A DNA stretch of 64,000 bases, taken from assembly GCA_021201135.1 (NCBI GenBank), contig JAJQGT010000008.1, positions 62,001 to 126,000 of the forward strand, written 5' to 3'. The translations under genes and the position numbers were made by a program. This document shows positions 43,429 through 51,430 of this stretch, in pieces. How positions within the stretch are numbered: position 1 is the stretch's first letter; each line of letters opens with the position of its first letter. A model generated the notes under the pieces. It did not search any database. It had not been told where the DNA came from and saw only the letters and a list, made by a program, of their open reading frames with translations. This DNA comes from Oscillospiraceae bacterium (lineage in GTDB: Bacteria; Bacillota; Clostridia; Oscillospirales; Ruminococcaceae).

Positions 43429-45003
43429 ATGCCTACAACAAACCAGCCCGTCCGGCGCCAGACGGCTTGGCTCGACAATGCTATCTTTTACGAAATCTAT
43501 CCGCAGTCCTTCTGCGATTCGAACGGCGACGGAATCGGGGACTTTGAGGGAATCATCTCGAAGCTCGATTATGTCAAAGAGCTTGGGTGCAACGCCATAT
43601 GGATGAACCCCTGCTTTGAGTCGCCCTTCGGCGATGCGGGGTATGACGTGTCCGACTATTATAAAGCCGCGCCGAGATACGGCACGAACGAGGATCTGAA
43701 GCGGCTTTTCGGGGAAGCTCACAAGCGGGGCATGCACGTCCTTCTGGACCTCGTCCCCGGGCACACCTCCGTCGAGCACAAGTGGTTCAAGGAGTCGATG
43801 AAGGCTGAAAGAAACGAATTCACCGACCGATATATCTGGACGGACAGCGTCTGGGAGGAGCCCGTCGGCTACGGCTCGCTTCGGGGAATCTCCGACCGCG
43901 ACGGAAGCTGTGCCGTCAACTTCTTCTCCCACCAGCCCGCTCTGAACTATGGCTACTACAAGCCCGACCGCCCGTGGCAACAGAGCACCGACAGCCCCGG
44001 TGCAATCGCAACACGGGAAGCCTTGAAAGACATCATGCGCTTCTGGCTCGGGATGGGGTGCGACGGCTTCCGAGTCGACATGGCGGGGTCGCTCGTCAAG
44101 CAGGACGAGGACTCGAAGGGCACAATCGCCCTCTGGCAGAATATCCGCAAATTCTTGGACGAAGAATTCCCCGACGCCGCCATGGTCTCCGAGTGGGGCG
44201 AGCCGGACAAGAGCCTTCAGGGCGGCTTCCACATGGACTTCCTTCTTCACTTCGGACCGTCGCACTATAACGACCTCTTCCGCTGTGAGGAGCCGTTCTT
44301 CTCGGACAGAGGCAAGGGCGACATCTCGGAATTTGTGGCGAAGTATAAGGAAAACTACGAGAAGTCGGAGCGCAAGGGGCTTATCTGCATTCCCTCGGGA
44401 AATCACGACATGGACAGGCTCGCCCGCTCAATCAAAAGCGACAATCTGAAAATCGCATTTGCGTTCCTCCTGTCGATGCCCGGTGCGCCGTTCATCTATT
44501 ACGGCGACGAAATCGGGATGAGATATGTCGAGGGGCTCACGTCCGTCGAGGGTGGCTTCTCGAGAACCGGCTCGCGCTCCCCGATGCAGTGGGACGACAC
44601 CGCCAACGCCGGCTTCAGCTCCGCCCCGAGGGAGAAGCTCTACATAAGGCTCGACGAGAGTAAAGACCGCCCTACCGCAAAGGCACAGATGGCGGACGAA
44701 AGCTCGCTCCGAAGCGAAATCAAGCGGCTGATAGAAATCCGCCAGTCCCACCCTGCCCTTATGAACAAGGGCGAAATCGAGTTCGTCTATGCCGAAAAGG
44801 ACGCCTATCCCCTCGCCTACCTCCGGAGCAATGGATTTGGGGACGAGAAAATCCTGGTCATCCTGAACCCCGCGGACATGGAGACCGGCTTTGAGTGCGA
44901 CTATGCGCTCGGCGAGGAAGTCTACTCCTTCGGCGGGAAGGTCCAGAAGCAGGGCAAAAAAATAACCGTCCCCGCAAAGACGGCGGCGTTTATCGAGGTT
45001 TAA
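43429..45003 (+). CDS. GH13 family alpha-glucosidase/amylase-like enzyme
   Basis: 524 residues, no signal peptide, so probably intracellular breakdown of oligosaccharides. The (beta/alpha)8 motifs are clear: FYEIYPQSF (20-28), the catalytic nucleophile Asp217 in DGFRVDMAG, general acid Glu255 in SEWGEP, and stabiliser Asp327 in SGNHDMDR. C-terminal beta domain from about 430. Closest in pattern to oligo-1,6-glucosidase/alpha-glucosidase types, but WGEP in place of the usual acid-base context and FGDAGYDVSDY suggest a distinct specificity. GAAAGGAG precedes the start. Confidence 0.88.
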   Translation: MPTTNQPVRRQTAWLDNAIFYEIYPQSFCDSNGDGIGDFEGIISKLDYVKELGCNAIWMNPCFESPFGDAGYDVSDYYKAAPRYGTNEDLKRLFGEAHKRGMHVLLDLVPGHTSVEHKWFKESMKAERNEFTDRYIWTDSVWEEPVGYGSLRGISDRDGSCAVNFFSHQPALNYGYYKPDRPWQQSTDSPGAIATREALKDIMRFWLGMGCDGFRVDMAGSLVKQDEDSKGTIALWQNIRKFLDEEFPDAAMVSEWGEPDKSLQGGFHMDFLLHFGPSHYNDLFRCEEPFFSDRGKGDISEFVAKYKENYEKSERKGLICIPSGNHDMDRLARSIKSDNLKIAFAFLLSMPGAPFIYYGDEIGMRYVEGLTSVEGGFSRTGSRSPMQWDDTANAGFSSAPREKLYIRLDESKDRPTAKAQMADESSLRSEIKRLIEIRQSHPALMNKGEIEFVYAEKDAYPLAYLRSNGFGDEKILVILNPADMETGFECDYALGEEVYSFGGKVQKQGKKITVPAKTAAFIEV

Positions 45004-45022
45004 GCGAAAACAGGCATAATAA

Positions 45023-45058
45023 AAAGCGGCTTCACCCGGGATGGGTGAGGTCGCTTTT
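45023..45058. terminator. Bidirectional terminator between the GH13 and SDR genes
   Basis: GCGGCTTCACCC pairs (with one mismatch) with GGGTGAGGTCGC; T runs follow on both strands, and the two genes converge here. Confidence 0.8.
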
Positions 45059-45078
45059 GTGTGACTATATGGAGTTGT

Positions 45079-45849
45079 TCAGCAGGTCATACCGCCGTCA
45101 ACAACGATATCCTGTCCTGTAATGTATCTGGAAGCATCAGAAACAAGGAACAAAACAGTATTTCCGATATCCTCAACCTTTCCGGAATCACGCAGGGCAA
45201 TAGTCGGAATAAACTGCTCAAGGAAAGCCGGATCCTTGACATAGTCCTGTGTCATCTCTGTCTCGACCATTCCGGGCAGGATAGAGTTGACGCGAATCTT
45301 CTGGGGCCCTACCATTCTGGCAAGGGTCTTGACCATGCTCCACATTGCGCCCTTGGAAGAAGCATATGCTACGGAGCTCATGCCTGATCTTATAGCCGCA
45401 ACAGAGGAAATATCAACGATTGAACCGCCGCCGACTTTCACCATCTCAGGATAAACATACTTTATCATATAGTAGATTCCGTCGAAATTAACGCTCATAA
45501 CGTTATGAAGGTTGTCAGCTTCAAATTGCTCTTCGACCGGAGAATATAGTGTTGAACTTCCTTCTATGCCTGCACAGTAAACCAATGCGTCCACACGACC
45601 AAAAGCCTTTACGCACGCATCAACAGCGTTCTTGCAATTCTCTTCGCTGGAAGTATCACAAACCATATACTCGCAGACGCCGCCATTGCTTGTTATTTCC
45701 TTCTGAACATTTGCCAGTTTGTTTTCCCGTCTCGCAAGGATAAAGACCTTTGCCCCTGCCTCAGTGAGAATCTTAGCCGTGCCGGCACCCATTCCTGAGC
45801 TTGCGCCCGCAACCAATGCTACTTTTCCGTCCATTCTGAATGCATCCAT
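45079..45849 (-). CDS. Short-chain dehydrogenase/reductase
   Basis: 256 residues, classical SDR with NAD(P) motif AGASSGMGAG (14-23), NAG-type motif YCAGIEG, catalytic Ser149, Tyr162 and Lys166 in YASSK, and a C-terminus VDGGMTC. Substrate unknown. It stands alone, with a promoter whose spacer is covered by a TTGTAC/GTACAA palindrome, and two more TGTACA copies in the leader, which points to a dedicated repressor. Confidence 0.9.
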   Translation of the reverse strand: MDAFRMDGKVALVAGASSGMGAGTAKILTEAGAKVFILARRENKLANVQKEITSNGGVCEYMVCDTSSEENCKNAVDACVKAFGRVDALVYCAGIEGSSTLYSPVEEQFEADNLHNVMSVNFDGIYYMIKYVYPEMVKVGGGSIVDISSVAAIRSGMSSVAYASSKGAMWSMVKTLARMVGPQKIRVNSILPGMVETEMTQDYVKDPAFLEQFIPTIALRDSGKVEDIGNTVLFLVSDASRYITGQDIVVDGGMTC

Positions 45850-45879
45850 TTAATACACCATGCCTTTCTTGAATTTTAG

Positions 45880-45980
45880 TGTACAAAAAACTGTACAACA
45901 CGTTATTACCCGAATCCTTGGAGCAACTTGGCACCACTCGGGTTTATTCATATTGTACCTGATTGTACAAAAAAATGCAA
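45880..45980 (-). promoter_or_regulatory. SDR promoter with TGTACA-type operators
   Basis: -35 TTGCAT (45975-45980), 17 bases, -10 TACAAT (45952-45957) on the minus strand. The palindrome TTGTAC-ctgatt-GTACAA (45953-45970) covers the -10 and most of the spacer. Two further TGTACA sites lie at 45880-45885 and 45892-45897 in the leader, and another at 46012-46017. Confidence 0.6.
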
Positions 45981-46133
45981 CCTTTTTGAACGAAAAAATT
46001 ATGAATCTTTTATGTACAAATGTCGGTTTCGAACTCTTGTATTTTGTCGAAAATAAACAAGAGAGACAGTGAATGCCGACACTTACAGTAAAAACGTCTA
46101 TAGCAGGAACTCCGACGTCATCCTTAAAACCGC

Positions 46134-47606
46134 TTAGATAATCAGTCTCAGGGGTTCATCGAGATATTGAGAGGCAAGAACTGAAGTCTCTTCGCCGCAG
46201 TTCAGGCATGCTGTGACAACTGTGGCGGTTCTGTAGTTATCAGTTCCGACTAAGACAGGCACACTGCCAAAATTGTGACCGAGAGCCCCCGTCTCGCTGT
46301 CGGTGTAGCTGTCGCCGCAGACTGAACAGGTATGAACGGTGTATCCGCCTTCGGTGCAGGTCGGTTCTGTTACAATCTCTTCATAGCTATGACCGGTCGC
46401 TTCTATAACAGTATCGCTGAGCTTGATTTCGGTCGTGGCGTCCTCGTCGCTGAAATAGGTGTCACAGCCGGAGCAGTACCAATAGTCGATGTTGCCTTTT
46501 GTTGTGCATGTGGCGCTTTTTGCCTTGGTTTTACTCAGAGTATGAGTGTGCACCTCCTCGACTGTCTCATCGGTAGTCTTGTTGGAGGTCCCGAGAGTCA
46601 GATAACTTGACGGGTACAGCGACAATGTCACGCTGTCGTAGGTATAGGTGACGGTTTTTGATTTGGTAACGAAAGTATAGCCCGAGGAACTGCTCGAATC
46701 GGCGTCATTCGCACAGACCATGAAGAGCCCTCCGTTCTGACCGACGGTGCCGGCGTCGCTGTTGGTGACATCAACAAGATAGTTGACGCCGTCGAGGCGG
46801 ACGATATTCCACATGTGAACCCCGTCGCCGGTGCCTCCCGTCACCGTGCCGCTGACCGTGATGCAGTCGATGCCCGCAAGGTCGCAGAGATACTTGAACG
46901 CCTTTGAATAGCCCTCGCAGACGACATTAGTCGAGGTGTCCTGATCGAAGACATAGACGAGCTGCCAGATGTCGCCATAGTCTGCGTCCGAATGGTCGCT
47001 GTCATATGAGACCAAAGAGCAGATTGTGTCCTTGAACGCTGTGAGCTTTTCCTCGTCGGAGTAGCTTGCATATTTCTTCACGACCGACTGTGCATATTTT
47101 GCGGCTGTCTGCGCCGTGGAAATCTTCGACGAGTCGACGGTGGTGGACGAGCCTCCCGACTGATAATCGGTCGCTACCGGCAAGGCTAACATAACACTGA
47201 CAATCAGAGTAGTTCCCCTGCCGGAATATTCCTGCTCCGTATATATCGCAGAGGTCTTGTCAAGCCAACAGAGCTCATAGGGGCAATCACAGATGAGATA
47301 GCTAAGCACCAGGTTCAGATCGAGCTTTTCCACAAAGGCGTTTGCCGCAGTCTCCATCGTCCTGTCGTCGGTAATCTCAGGCACACCCAAGGAGGTCGTA
47401 CTGCAACTGACCTCTATTGTGATGACGGTCGACGACACGGAGCCGTCGATAATTTTTTCTATCGCCGCCTTCAGCTTCCGGTATGCCTCGAGATTGACGC
47501 CGCTCAGAGCGTCCTCACCGGTGTAGCTTGCGGACAAAGGCACCGGCATGAGCTGAACCGCCATTACAACCGCAATAATTAAAGATAAGATTTTCCTTGA
47601 TTTCAT
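46134..47606 (-). CDS. Secreted transglutaminase-like protein with C-terminal Cys-pair repeats
   Basis: 490 residues. Signal peptide (MKSRKILSLIIAVVMAVQLM, cleavage near SAS). Transglutaminase-like core in the middle with Cys in NVVCEGYSKAFKYLC, His in VHMWNIVRLD and Asp in VDVTNSD. After about residue 360 come two or three short CxxC-containing repeats (ATCTTKGNIDYWYCSGC; PTCTEGGYTVHTCSVCG; TACLNCG) of the kind found at the ends of many clostridial surface proteins. The start at 47606 follows AGGAAG. A promoter lies at 47713-47741. Probably acts on cell-surface or matrix peptides; no substrate is evident. Confidence 0.8.
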   Translation of the reverse strand: MKSRKILSLIIAVVMAVQLMPVPLSASYTGEDALSGVNLEAYRKLKAAIEKIIDGSVSSTVITIEVSCSTTSLGVPEITDDRTMETAANAFVEKLDLNLVLSYLICDCPYELCWLDKTSAIYTEQEYSGRGTTLIVSVMLALPVATDYQSGGSSTTVDSSKISTAQTAAKYAQSVVKKYASYSDEEKLTAFKDTICSLVSYDSDHSDADYGDIWQLVYVFDQDTSTNVVCEGYSKAFKYLCDLAGIDCITVSGTVTGGTGDGVHMWNIVRLDGVNYLVDVTNSDAGTVGQNGGLFMVCANDADSSSSSGYTFVTKSKTVTYTYDSVTLSLYPSSYLTLGTSNKTTDETVEEVHTHTLSKTKAKSATCTTKGNIDYWYCSGCDTYFSDEDATTEIKLSDTVIEATGHSYEEIVTEPTCTEGGYTVHTCSVCGDSYTDSETGALGHNFGSVPVLVGTDNYRTATVVTACLNCGEETSVLASQYLDEPLRLII

Positions 47607-47629
47607 AGTCATTCTTCCTGAATTTTCGC

Positions 47630-47665
47630 AAAACAAAAATCTCTTCCGGCGAACCGAAAGAGATT
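47630..47665 (-). terminator. Terminator after the GIY-YIG gene
   Basis: AATCTCTT pairs with AAGAGATT around an inner CGG/CCG stem, followed on the minus strand by TTTGTTTTG. Confidence 0.65.
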
Positions 47666-47712
47666 CCAAGATAAACACACAAATCCATCCGGTCCCCCTG
47701 CTGTATGCTAAA

Positions 47713-47741
47713 ATTGTAGCATATCAAGGCGAGATTGTCAA
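47713..47741 (-). promoter_or_regulatory. Promoter of the secreted transglutaminase-like gene
   Basis: TTGACA (47736-47741), 17 bases, TACAAT (47713-47718) on the minus strand. Note that the GIY-YIG terminator lies downstream, within its leader. Confidence 0.65.
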
Positions 47742-47801
47742 CCGGGGTTGGAAACATCGGTGGTGGGTGTGCGAGTTTGTCTGGGGATTTGGAATCAATA
47801 C

Positions 47802-48632
47802 TCACCTTCTGACCACTTCATTCAAAGTCTTACCATCCTTATCCTTCCACGCATCCCAGCCGTTGATGCTACCGCCAAGGACAAAGGTTGCGGCGGAGCT
47901 GACGGAAGTAAACGATATTGATACCGTCGTCTTATAGATTCCATCTGAATATGCAATGTCGCCGTTTTCAATGGCGGTCTGCCTCTGTCTTTCGATACTA
48001 GCGGAGTGGCACTTGCGGTCAATGTCTATCTGCGAGCCTTCAAGAACCTCAAACTTTTCTCCGTCATATACTCCGAATGCGGCGATTCCATTCCTTGTCG
48101 TATGTAAAATATTCGATTCGTTCAGAGAAGCTTTTGAGTTGTCCATCTTGTAGCCCTGAGTCGCCATAATGAACTGAATCTCCTCATAAGCTTCTTCAAT
48201 CAGCGGCATATCGTACTCATCAATCTCATATCTCGGATTGACGGTATTCTCGACTTTGTAACGCTTTGCTTCGTGAGCCTTGTCGATGGCGTATGCTTCA
48301 AGACCGCTTATCATGTCAAGAGAGAAGGTCTTGCTGTCAGCCAGAAACATTATCGCCTTGTTCCAGAAATCCTTGGAGCGGTTGTGATCGTCAAGCCTTG
48401 CGACCCCGTTCCGGGTCTGCCCGATATAAATCTCGGCAATCTTGTTATCGTCATTCTCGCTGATAAGGTAGTAAATTCCCGGGCGATTGATACCGGAAAT
48501 CTTTTTCGCCTCACTGAGAAGAGGTCTGGGAATGACATAGGTCGTCATAGTGGAAAGATGCCTGCGGATGGAGCGAATCCCATCCGGCTGACCGTTGTGG
48601 TATATAACTTCAAGCTTTTTGCTGATTGACAT
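47802..48632 (-). CDS. GIY-YIG nuclease-fold protein with C-terminal DUF4357
   Basis: 276 residues. GIY-YIG core at about 50-110 (RPGIYYLIS, then AEIYIGQTRNGVARLDDH with the catalytic-type Tyr and Arg, and a Glu in SGLEAYAIDKA). The C-terminal 60 residues end in GGSINGWDAWKDKDGKTL, the DUF4357 signature. Found as single genes near mobile or defence regions; role unknown. The start is ATG 48632, with AAAGGA at a long distance (11 bases). Promoter TTGAAA (48691-48696), 18 bases, TATAAT (48667-48672). Confidence 0.85.
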   Translation of the reverse strand: MSISKKLEVIYHNGQPDGIRSIRRHLSTMTTYVIPRPLLSEAKKISGINRPGIYYLISENDDNKIAEIYIGQTRNGVARLDDHNRSKDFWNKAIMFLADSKTFSLDMISGLEAYAIDKAHEAKRYKVENTVNPRYEIDEYDMPLIEEAYEEIQFIMATQGYKMDNSKASLNESNILHTTRNGIAAFGVYDGEKFEVLEGSQIDIDRKCHSASIERQRQTAIENGDIAYSDGIYKTTVSISFTSVSSAATFVLGGSINGWDAWKDKDGKTLNEVVRR

Positions 48633-48666
48633 GAGGGGTTAATCCTTTCATAAAACTCTGTTGTTA

Positions 48667-48696
48667 ATTATATCACAAACACTTTACTCTTTTCAA
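48667..48696 (-). promoter_or_regulatory. Promoter of the GIY-YIG gene
   Basis: TTGAAA (48691-48696), 18 bases, TATAAT (48667-48672) on the minus strand. Confidence 0.6.
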
Positions 48697-48821
48697 CCGT
48701 TTTGCAGGGTTTATGCGATGTCATTGGAATTTAAATACGCATATTCCCGCCGTTTCGGCAAATAATAGCACTAATTGCCACATCCTGTGGCAATCAGAAA
48801 ACTATCGAAAGGACTGATTCC

Positions 48822-48917
48822 ATGAAAGCGACAGGAATTGTTCGGAGGATTGACGATTACGTTATAATAAGGCTAAGTCGGAACTCCCCTCGGCGGCGTT
48901 TCATTGATTTTGTCTGA
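48822..48917 (+). pseudogene. Remnant of an AbrB/SpoVT-type regulator gene
   Basis: A 31-codon frame with a good AAAGGA site starts MKATGIVRRIDD, the hallmark N-terminus of SpoVT/AbrB regulators (normally followed by LGRVVIPKEIRR). After residue 12 the match is lost and the frame soon ends at TGA. A hairpin (ATTGCCAC-atcc-TGTGGCAAT, about 48774-48794) precedes it and a terminator follows at 48955-48997. It is best read as a decayed gene. Confidence 0.55.
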
Positions 48918-48954
48918 GGATTTGGGAGTGGTGGCGAGGGAGGATGGCGAAAAT

Positions 48955-48997
48955 AAATCCCGTCGGTCTACTATAAGTAGGGCTGGCGGGATTTTTT
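48955..48997 (+). terminator. Terminator after the AbrB remnant
   Basis: AAATCCCG pairs with CGGGATTT around an inner CTAC/GTAG stem, followed by TTTT. Confidence 0.7.
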
Positions 48998-49070
48998 CTG
49001 CAGTAACAGCTCAAATACATAAAAGCGTGATAAACCTCACACAAAATCCGCATAATTATGTGATAAGGGA

Positions 49071-49109
49071 TTGCATTTTTCTCACACATGGTATATAATA
49101 AAAATGTGA
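49071..49109 (+). promoter_or_regulatory. Promoter with TCACA/TGTGA inverted repeat before the second AAA/DUF4143 gene
   Basis: TTGCAT (49071-49076), 17 bases, TATAAT (49094-49099). TCACACAT (49082-49089) and ATGTGA (49104-49109) flank the -10. Further TCACA/TGTGA copies occur at about 49037, 49059 and 49137, so a regulator with several sites is likely. Confidence 0.55.
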
Positions 49110-49153
49110 TTTTCAGCACCAAAATGCCTATAATAATGTGAGGAAGTGTTTTT

Positions 49154-50488
49154 ATGGAGAGGCTTATTTTTAAGAATCTGTCAGAGTGGAAGAATTCACC
49201 TTATCGCAAGCCTTTGATTCTGAAAGGTGTCCGACAGGTTGGCAAGACCTGGGTTCTGAAGGAATTCGGCAGGCGATATTACGAAAATGTTGCGTATTTT
49301 AACTTCGATGAAAACGAGGAATATAAGCAGTTCTTCGAGACAACCAAGGATGTTGATCGCATTTTACAGAACCTGATGCTTGCCAGTGGGCAGAAAATCG
49401 AGCCGGAAAAGACGCTCATCATTTTCGATGAGGTGCAGGATTGTCCCAAGGTCATCAACTCCATGAAATACTTCTGCGAGAATGTGCCAGAGTATCACAT
49501 CGCTTGTGCAGGCTCTCTTTTGGGGATTGCCTTGGCAAAGCCGTCTTCATTTCCTGTTGGCAAGGTCAACTTCATGCAGATTGACCCGATGACATTTACA
49601 GAGTTCCTGCTGGCAAACGGCGATGAAAATCTGGCAAAGTATCTGGAAACGGTTGACACCATTGAGCCGATTCCCGATGCCTTCTTTAACCCTCTATATG
49701 AAAAGCTCAAGATGTACTATGTGACCGGCGGTATGCCCGAATCGGTGAAGATGTGGACGGAGGCGCGGGATGTTTCTGCCATGCAGGAGGCTCTGTCCGG
49801 GATCATCGGTGCTTATGAACGGGACTTTGCCAAGCATCCCAACGTTAGCGAGTTCCCGAAGATTTCGATGATATGGAAGTCAGTACCCTCTCAGTTGGCG
49901 AGGGAAAACAAGAAATTCCTTTACAAGGTTGTCAAAGAAGGGGCAAGGGCTCGTGAATATGAAGATGCTCTGCAATGGCTCGTGGATGCTCGCCTGGTAC
50001 ACAAGGTTTATCGCAGCACAGCTCCCGGTCTCCCCATAGCTGCCTATGATGATCTATCTGCTTTCAAGATATATCTTGTGGATGTGGGTCTGCTTCGCCG
50101 CCTGGCACAGCTTGCACCGACCGCTTTTGGCGAAGGCAACCGCTTGTTTACCGAGTTCAAGGGTGCATTGACGGAGAATTTTGTGCTTCAGACTCTGGTG
50201 ACGCAGTTTGAGGTCACTCCCCGGTACTGGTCGCAGACCAATCCTCCCTACGAGATCGATTTCCTGATTCAGCGGGAAAATGATATTTTCCCTGTTGAGG
50301 TCAAATCCGAAGCCAACACCACCAGCAAAAGCCTCAGGAAATTCAAGGAACTGTTCCCCGACAAGGTAAAACTTCGCATCCGGTTTTCTCTGGATAATTT
50401 GAAGCTCGACGGCGATGTGCTGAATATTCCGCTGTTTATGGCGGATCAGACAGACCGGTTGATCGGGGTTGCTTTGAGGCAACGGTGA
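49154..50488 (+). CDS. AAA ATPase with C-terminal DUF4143 domain
   Basis: 444 residues. Walker A KGVRQVGKTW (24-33), Walker B LIIFDEVQDC, AGSLLGIAL sensor region, and a C-terminal DUF4143 nuclease-like core with YEIDFLIQREN and VEVKSEAN. It belongs to the subfamily with a longer middle part (PMTFTEFLLA), different from the member at 42180. Its start is a standard ATG with AGGAAG. It sits between an AbrB remnant and a zinc-ribbon membrane protein, an accessory neighbourhood. Confidence 0.88.
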   Translation: MERLIFKNLSEWKNSPYRKPLILKGVRQVGKTWVLKEFGRRYYENVAYFNFDENEEYKQFFETTKDVDRILQNLMLASGQKIEPEKTLIIFDEVQDCPKVINSMKYFCENVPEYHIACAGSLLGIALAKPSSFPVGKVNFMQIDPMTFTEFLLANGDENLAKYLETVDTIEPIPDAFFNPLYEKLKMYYVTGGMPESVKMWTEARDVSAMQEALSGIIGAYERDFAKHPNVSEFPKISMIWKSVPSQLARENKKFLYKVVKEGARAREYEDALQWLVDARLVHKVYRSTAPGLPIAAYDDLSAFKIYLVDVGLLRRLAQLAPTAFGEGNRLFTEFKGALTENFVLQTLVTQFEVTPRYWSQTNPPYEIDFLIQRENDIFPVEVKSEANTTSKSLRKFKELFPDKVKLRIRFSLDNLKLDGDVLNIPLFMADQTDRLIGVALRQR

Positions 50489-50680
50489 TATTACAAAAAG
50501 CAATCCTACTTATAACTCCCCTGCTCTTCCCTCTCGGTTCGTATCTCCCTCAGGGTTTTGCCCTGATAGGTCCAATACGCGGGTCCGGCGAGACTCTGTG
50601 GCGAAGAGAAAGCAAGTGAATACTGGGCTTCGATATTAATTATTTTGTAGTATCACAATAGCCATAGAATAATTTAGATA
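50489..50680. other. Intergenic stretch, no gene seen
   Basis: About 190 bases with one hairpin (TCAGGG-ttttg-CCCTGA near 50571-50588) and no reading frame with a ribosome binding site on either strand. Confidence 0.4.
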
Positions 50681-50709
50681 TTGACAAAAACGATTATACT
50701 GATTATAAT
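50681..50709 (+). promoter_or_regulatory. Promoter of the zinc-ribbon membrane protein
   Basis: TTGACA (50681-50686), 17 bases, TATAAT (50704-50709): full consensus. Confidence 0.8.
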
Positions 50710-50735
50710 GATAATAAAAGCGGTGGTGAAATATT

Positions 50736-51344
50736 ATGTATTGTCAATATTGCGGAGCAAAGCTTCCGGATAACTCAAGATACTGCGGCGTTTGCGGGAA
50801 AGATTTATCGATAGAGGTTATTCCAAGCGGTTCGTATGCAGAAAACAAACCTGTTCATGAGGATATCGTAAAAGAAAGCGTTGCCGAACCGGAAACCTAT
50901 GAAAGTGAAAAAAGCGGTCTTTATGTAGTCGTGTTCCTTTCAATTTTTCTGCTCGTCTTCGCAATAGCAGTTCCTATGTTTAGCATATGGGGTGGACTAT
51001 TTCCCGAAGACTACATGTGGACGGCGTCGGATACTCTTGAAAGCCTTTCGGAGGACGGCTTGGATGCCCTCAACTATCGTCCTGTTGCTCTTCATGTCTG
51101 GACATGGATATTCGGCACAGCACTTCTTTTCTCGGCACTTTGCAAGAGCAGAGTATTCTCGGCTATTTCTGCATTCCTAGGGATTATTGTTCCCGGCAGT
51201 GTGATACTTGCGGCAATAGACAGCGTGGGAAAGAGTTTTGTAGACTCCTCTTACGGCTACATCAGCATCAGTTACTACATTTGCCTCGCTCTTTTCGCGA
51301 TTTCAATAATCGTAATCTTTGTCGATTGGTTTCGAGACAGCTAA
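50736..51344 (+). CDS. Zinc-ribbon membrane protein
   Basis: 202 residues. An N-terminal zinc ribbon (MYCQYCGAKLPDNSRYCGVC, four Cys in CxxC pairs at 3/6 and 17/20), an acidic linker (about 30-58), then four membrane segments (about 60-85, 118-133, 140-160, 172-196). This common Firmicutes architecture has no assigned function. It has its own consensus promoter and shares a terminator with the converging TPR-lipoprotein operon. Confidence 0.8.
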   Translation: MYCQYCGAKLPDNSRYCGVCGKDLSIEVIPSGSYAENKPVHEDIVKESVAEPETYESEKSGLYVVVFLSIFLLVFAIAVPMFSIWGGLFPEDYMWTASDTLESLSEDGLDALNYRPVALHVWTWIFGTALLFSALCKSRVFSAISAFLGIIVPGSVILAAIDSVGKSFVDSSYGYISISYYICLALFAISIIVIFVDWFRDS

Positions 51345-51366
51345 ATAACAATCTGAATTCAATAAG

Positions 51367-51405
51367 AAAAGCACCTCGAAGGATTTTTCCTTGAGGTGCT
51401 GTTTT
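51367..51405. terminator. Bidirectional terminator at the end of the kinase/lipoprotein operon
   Basis: AGCACCTC-gAAGGA and TCCTTg-AGGTGCT form a long stem with T and A runs on both sides. It ends the zinc-ribbon gene from the left and the leftward nine-gene operon from the right. Confidence 0.85.
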
Positions 51406-51430
51406 CATGCTCCAAAACTTTTATAATATA

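Noticed and set aside
47802-48632. Homing endonuclease in an intron
   Set aside because: The GIY-YIG gene has its own promoter and terminator, no intron or split host gene surrounds it, and its C-terminal DUF4357 is not a homing-endonuclease DNA-binding domain.
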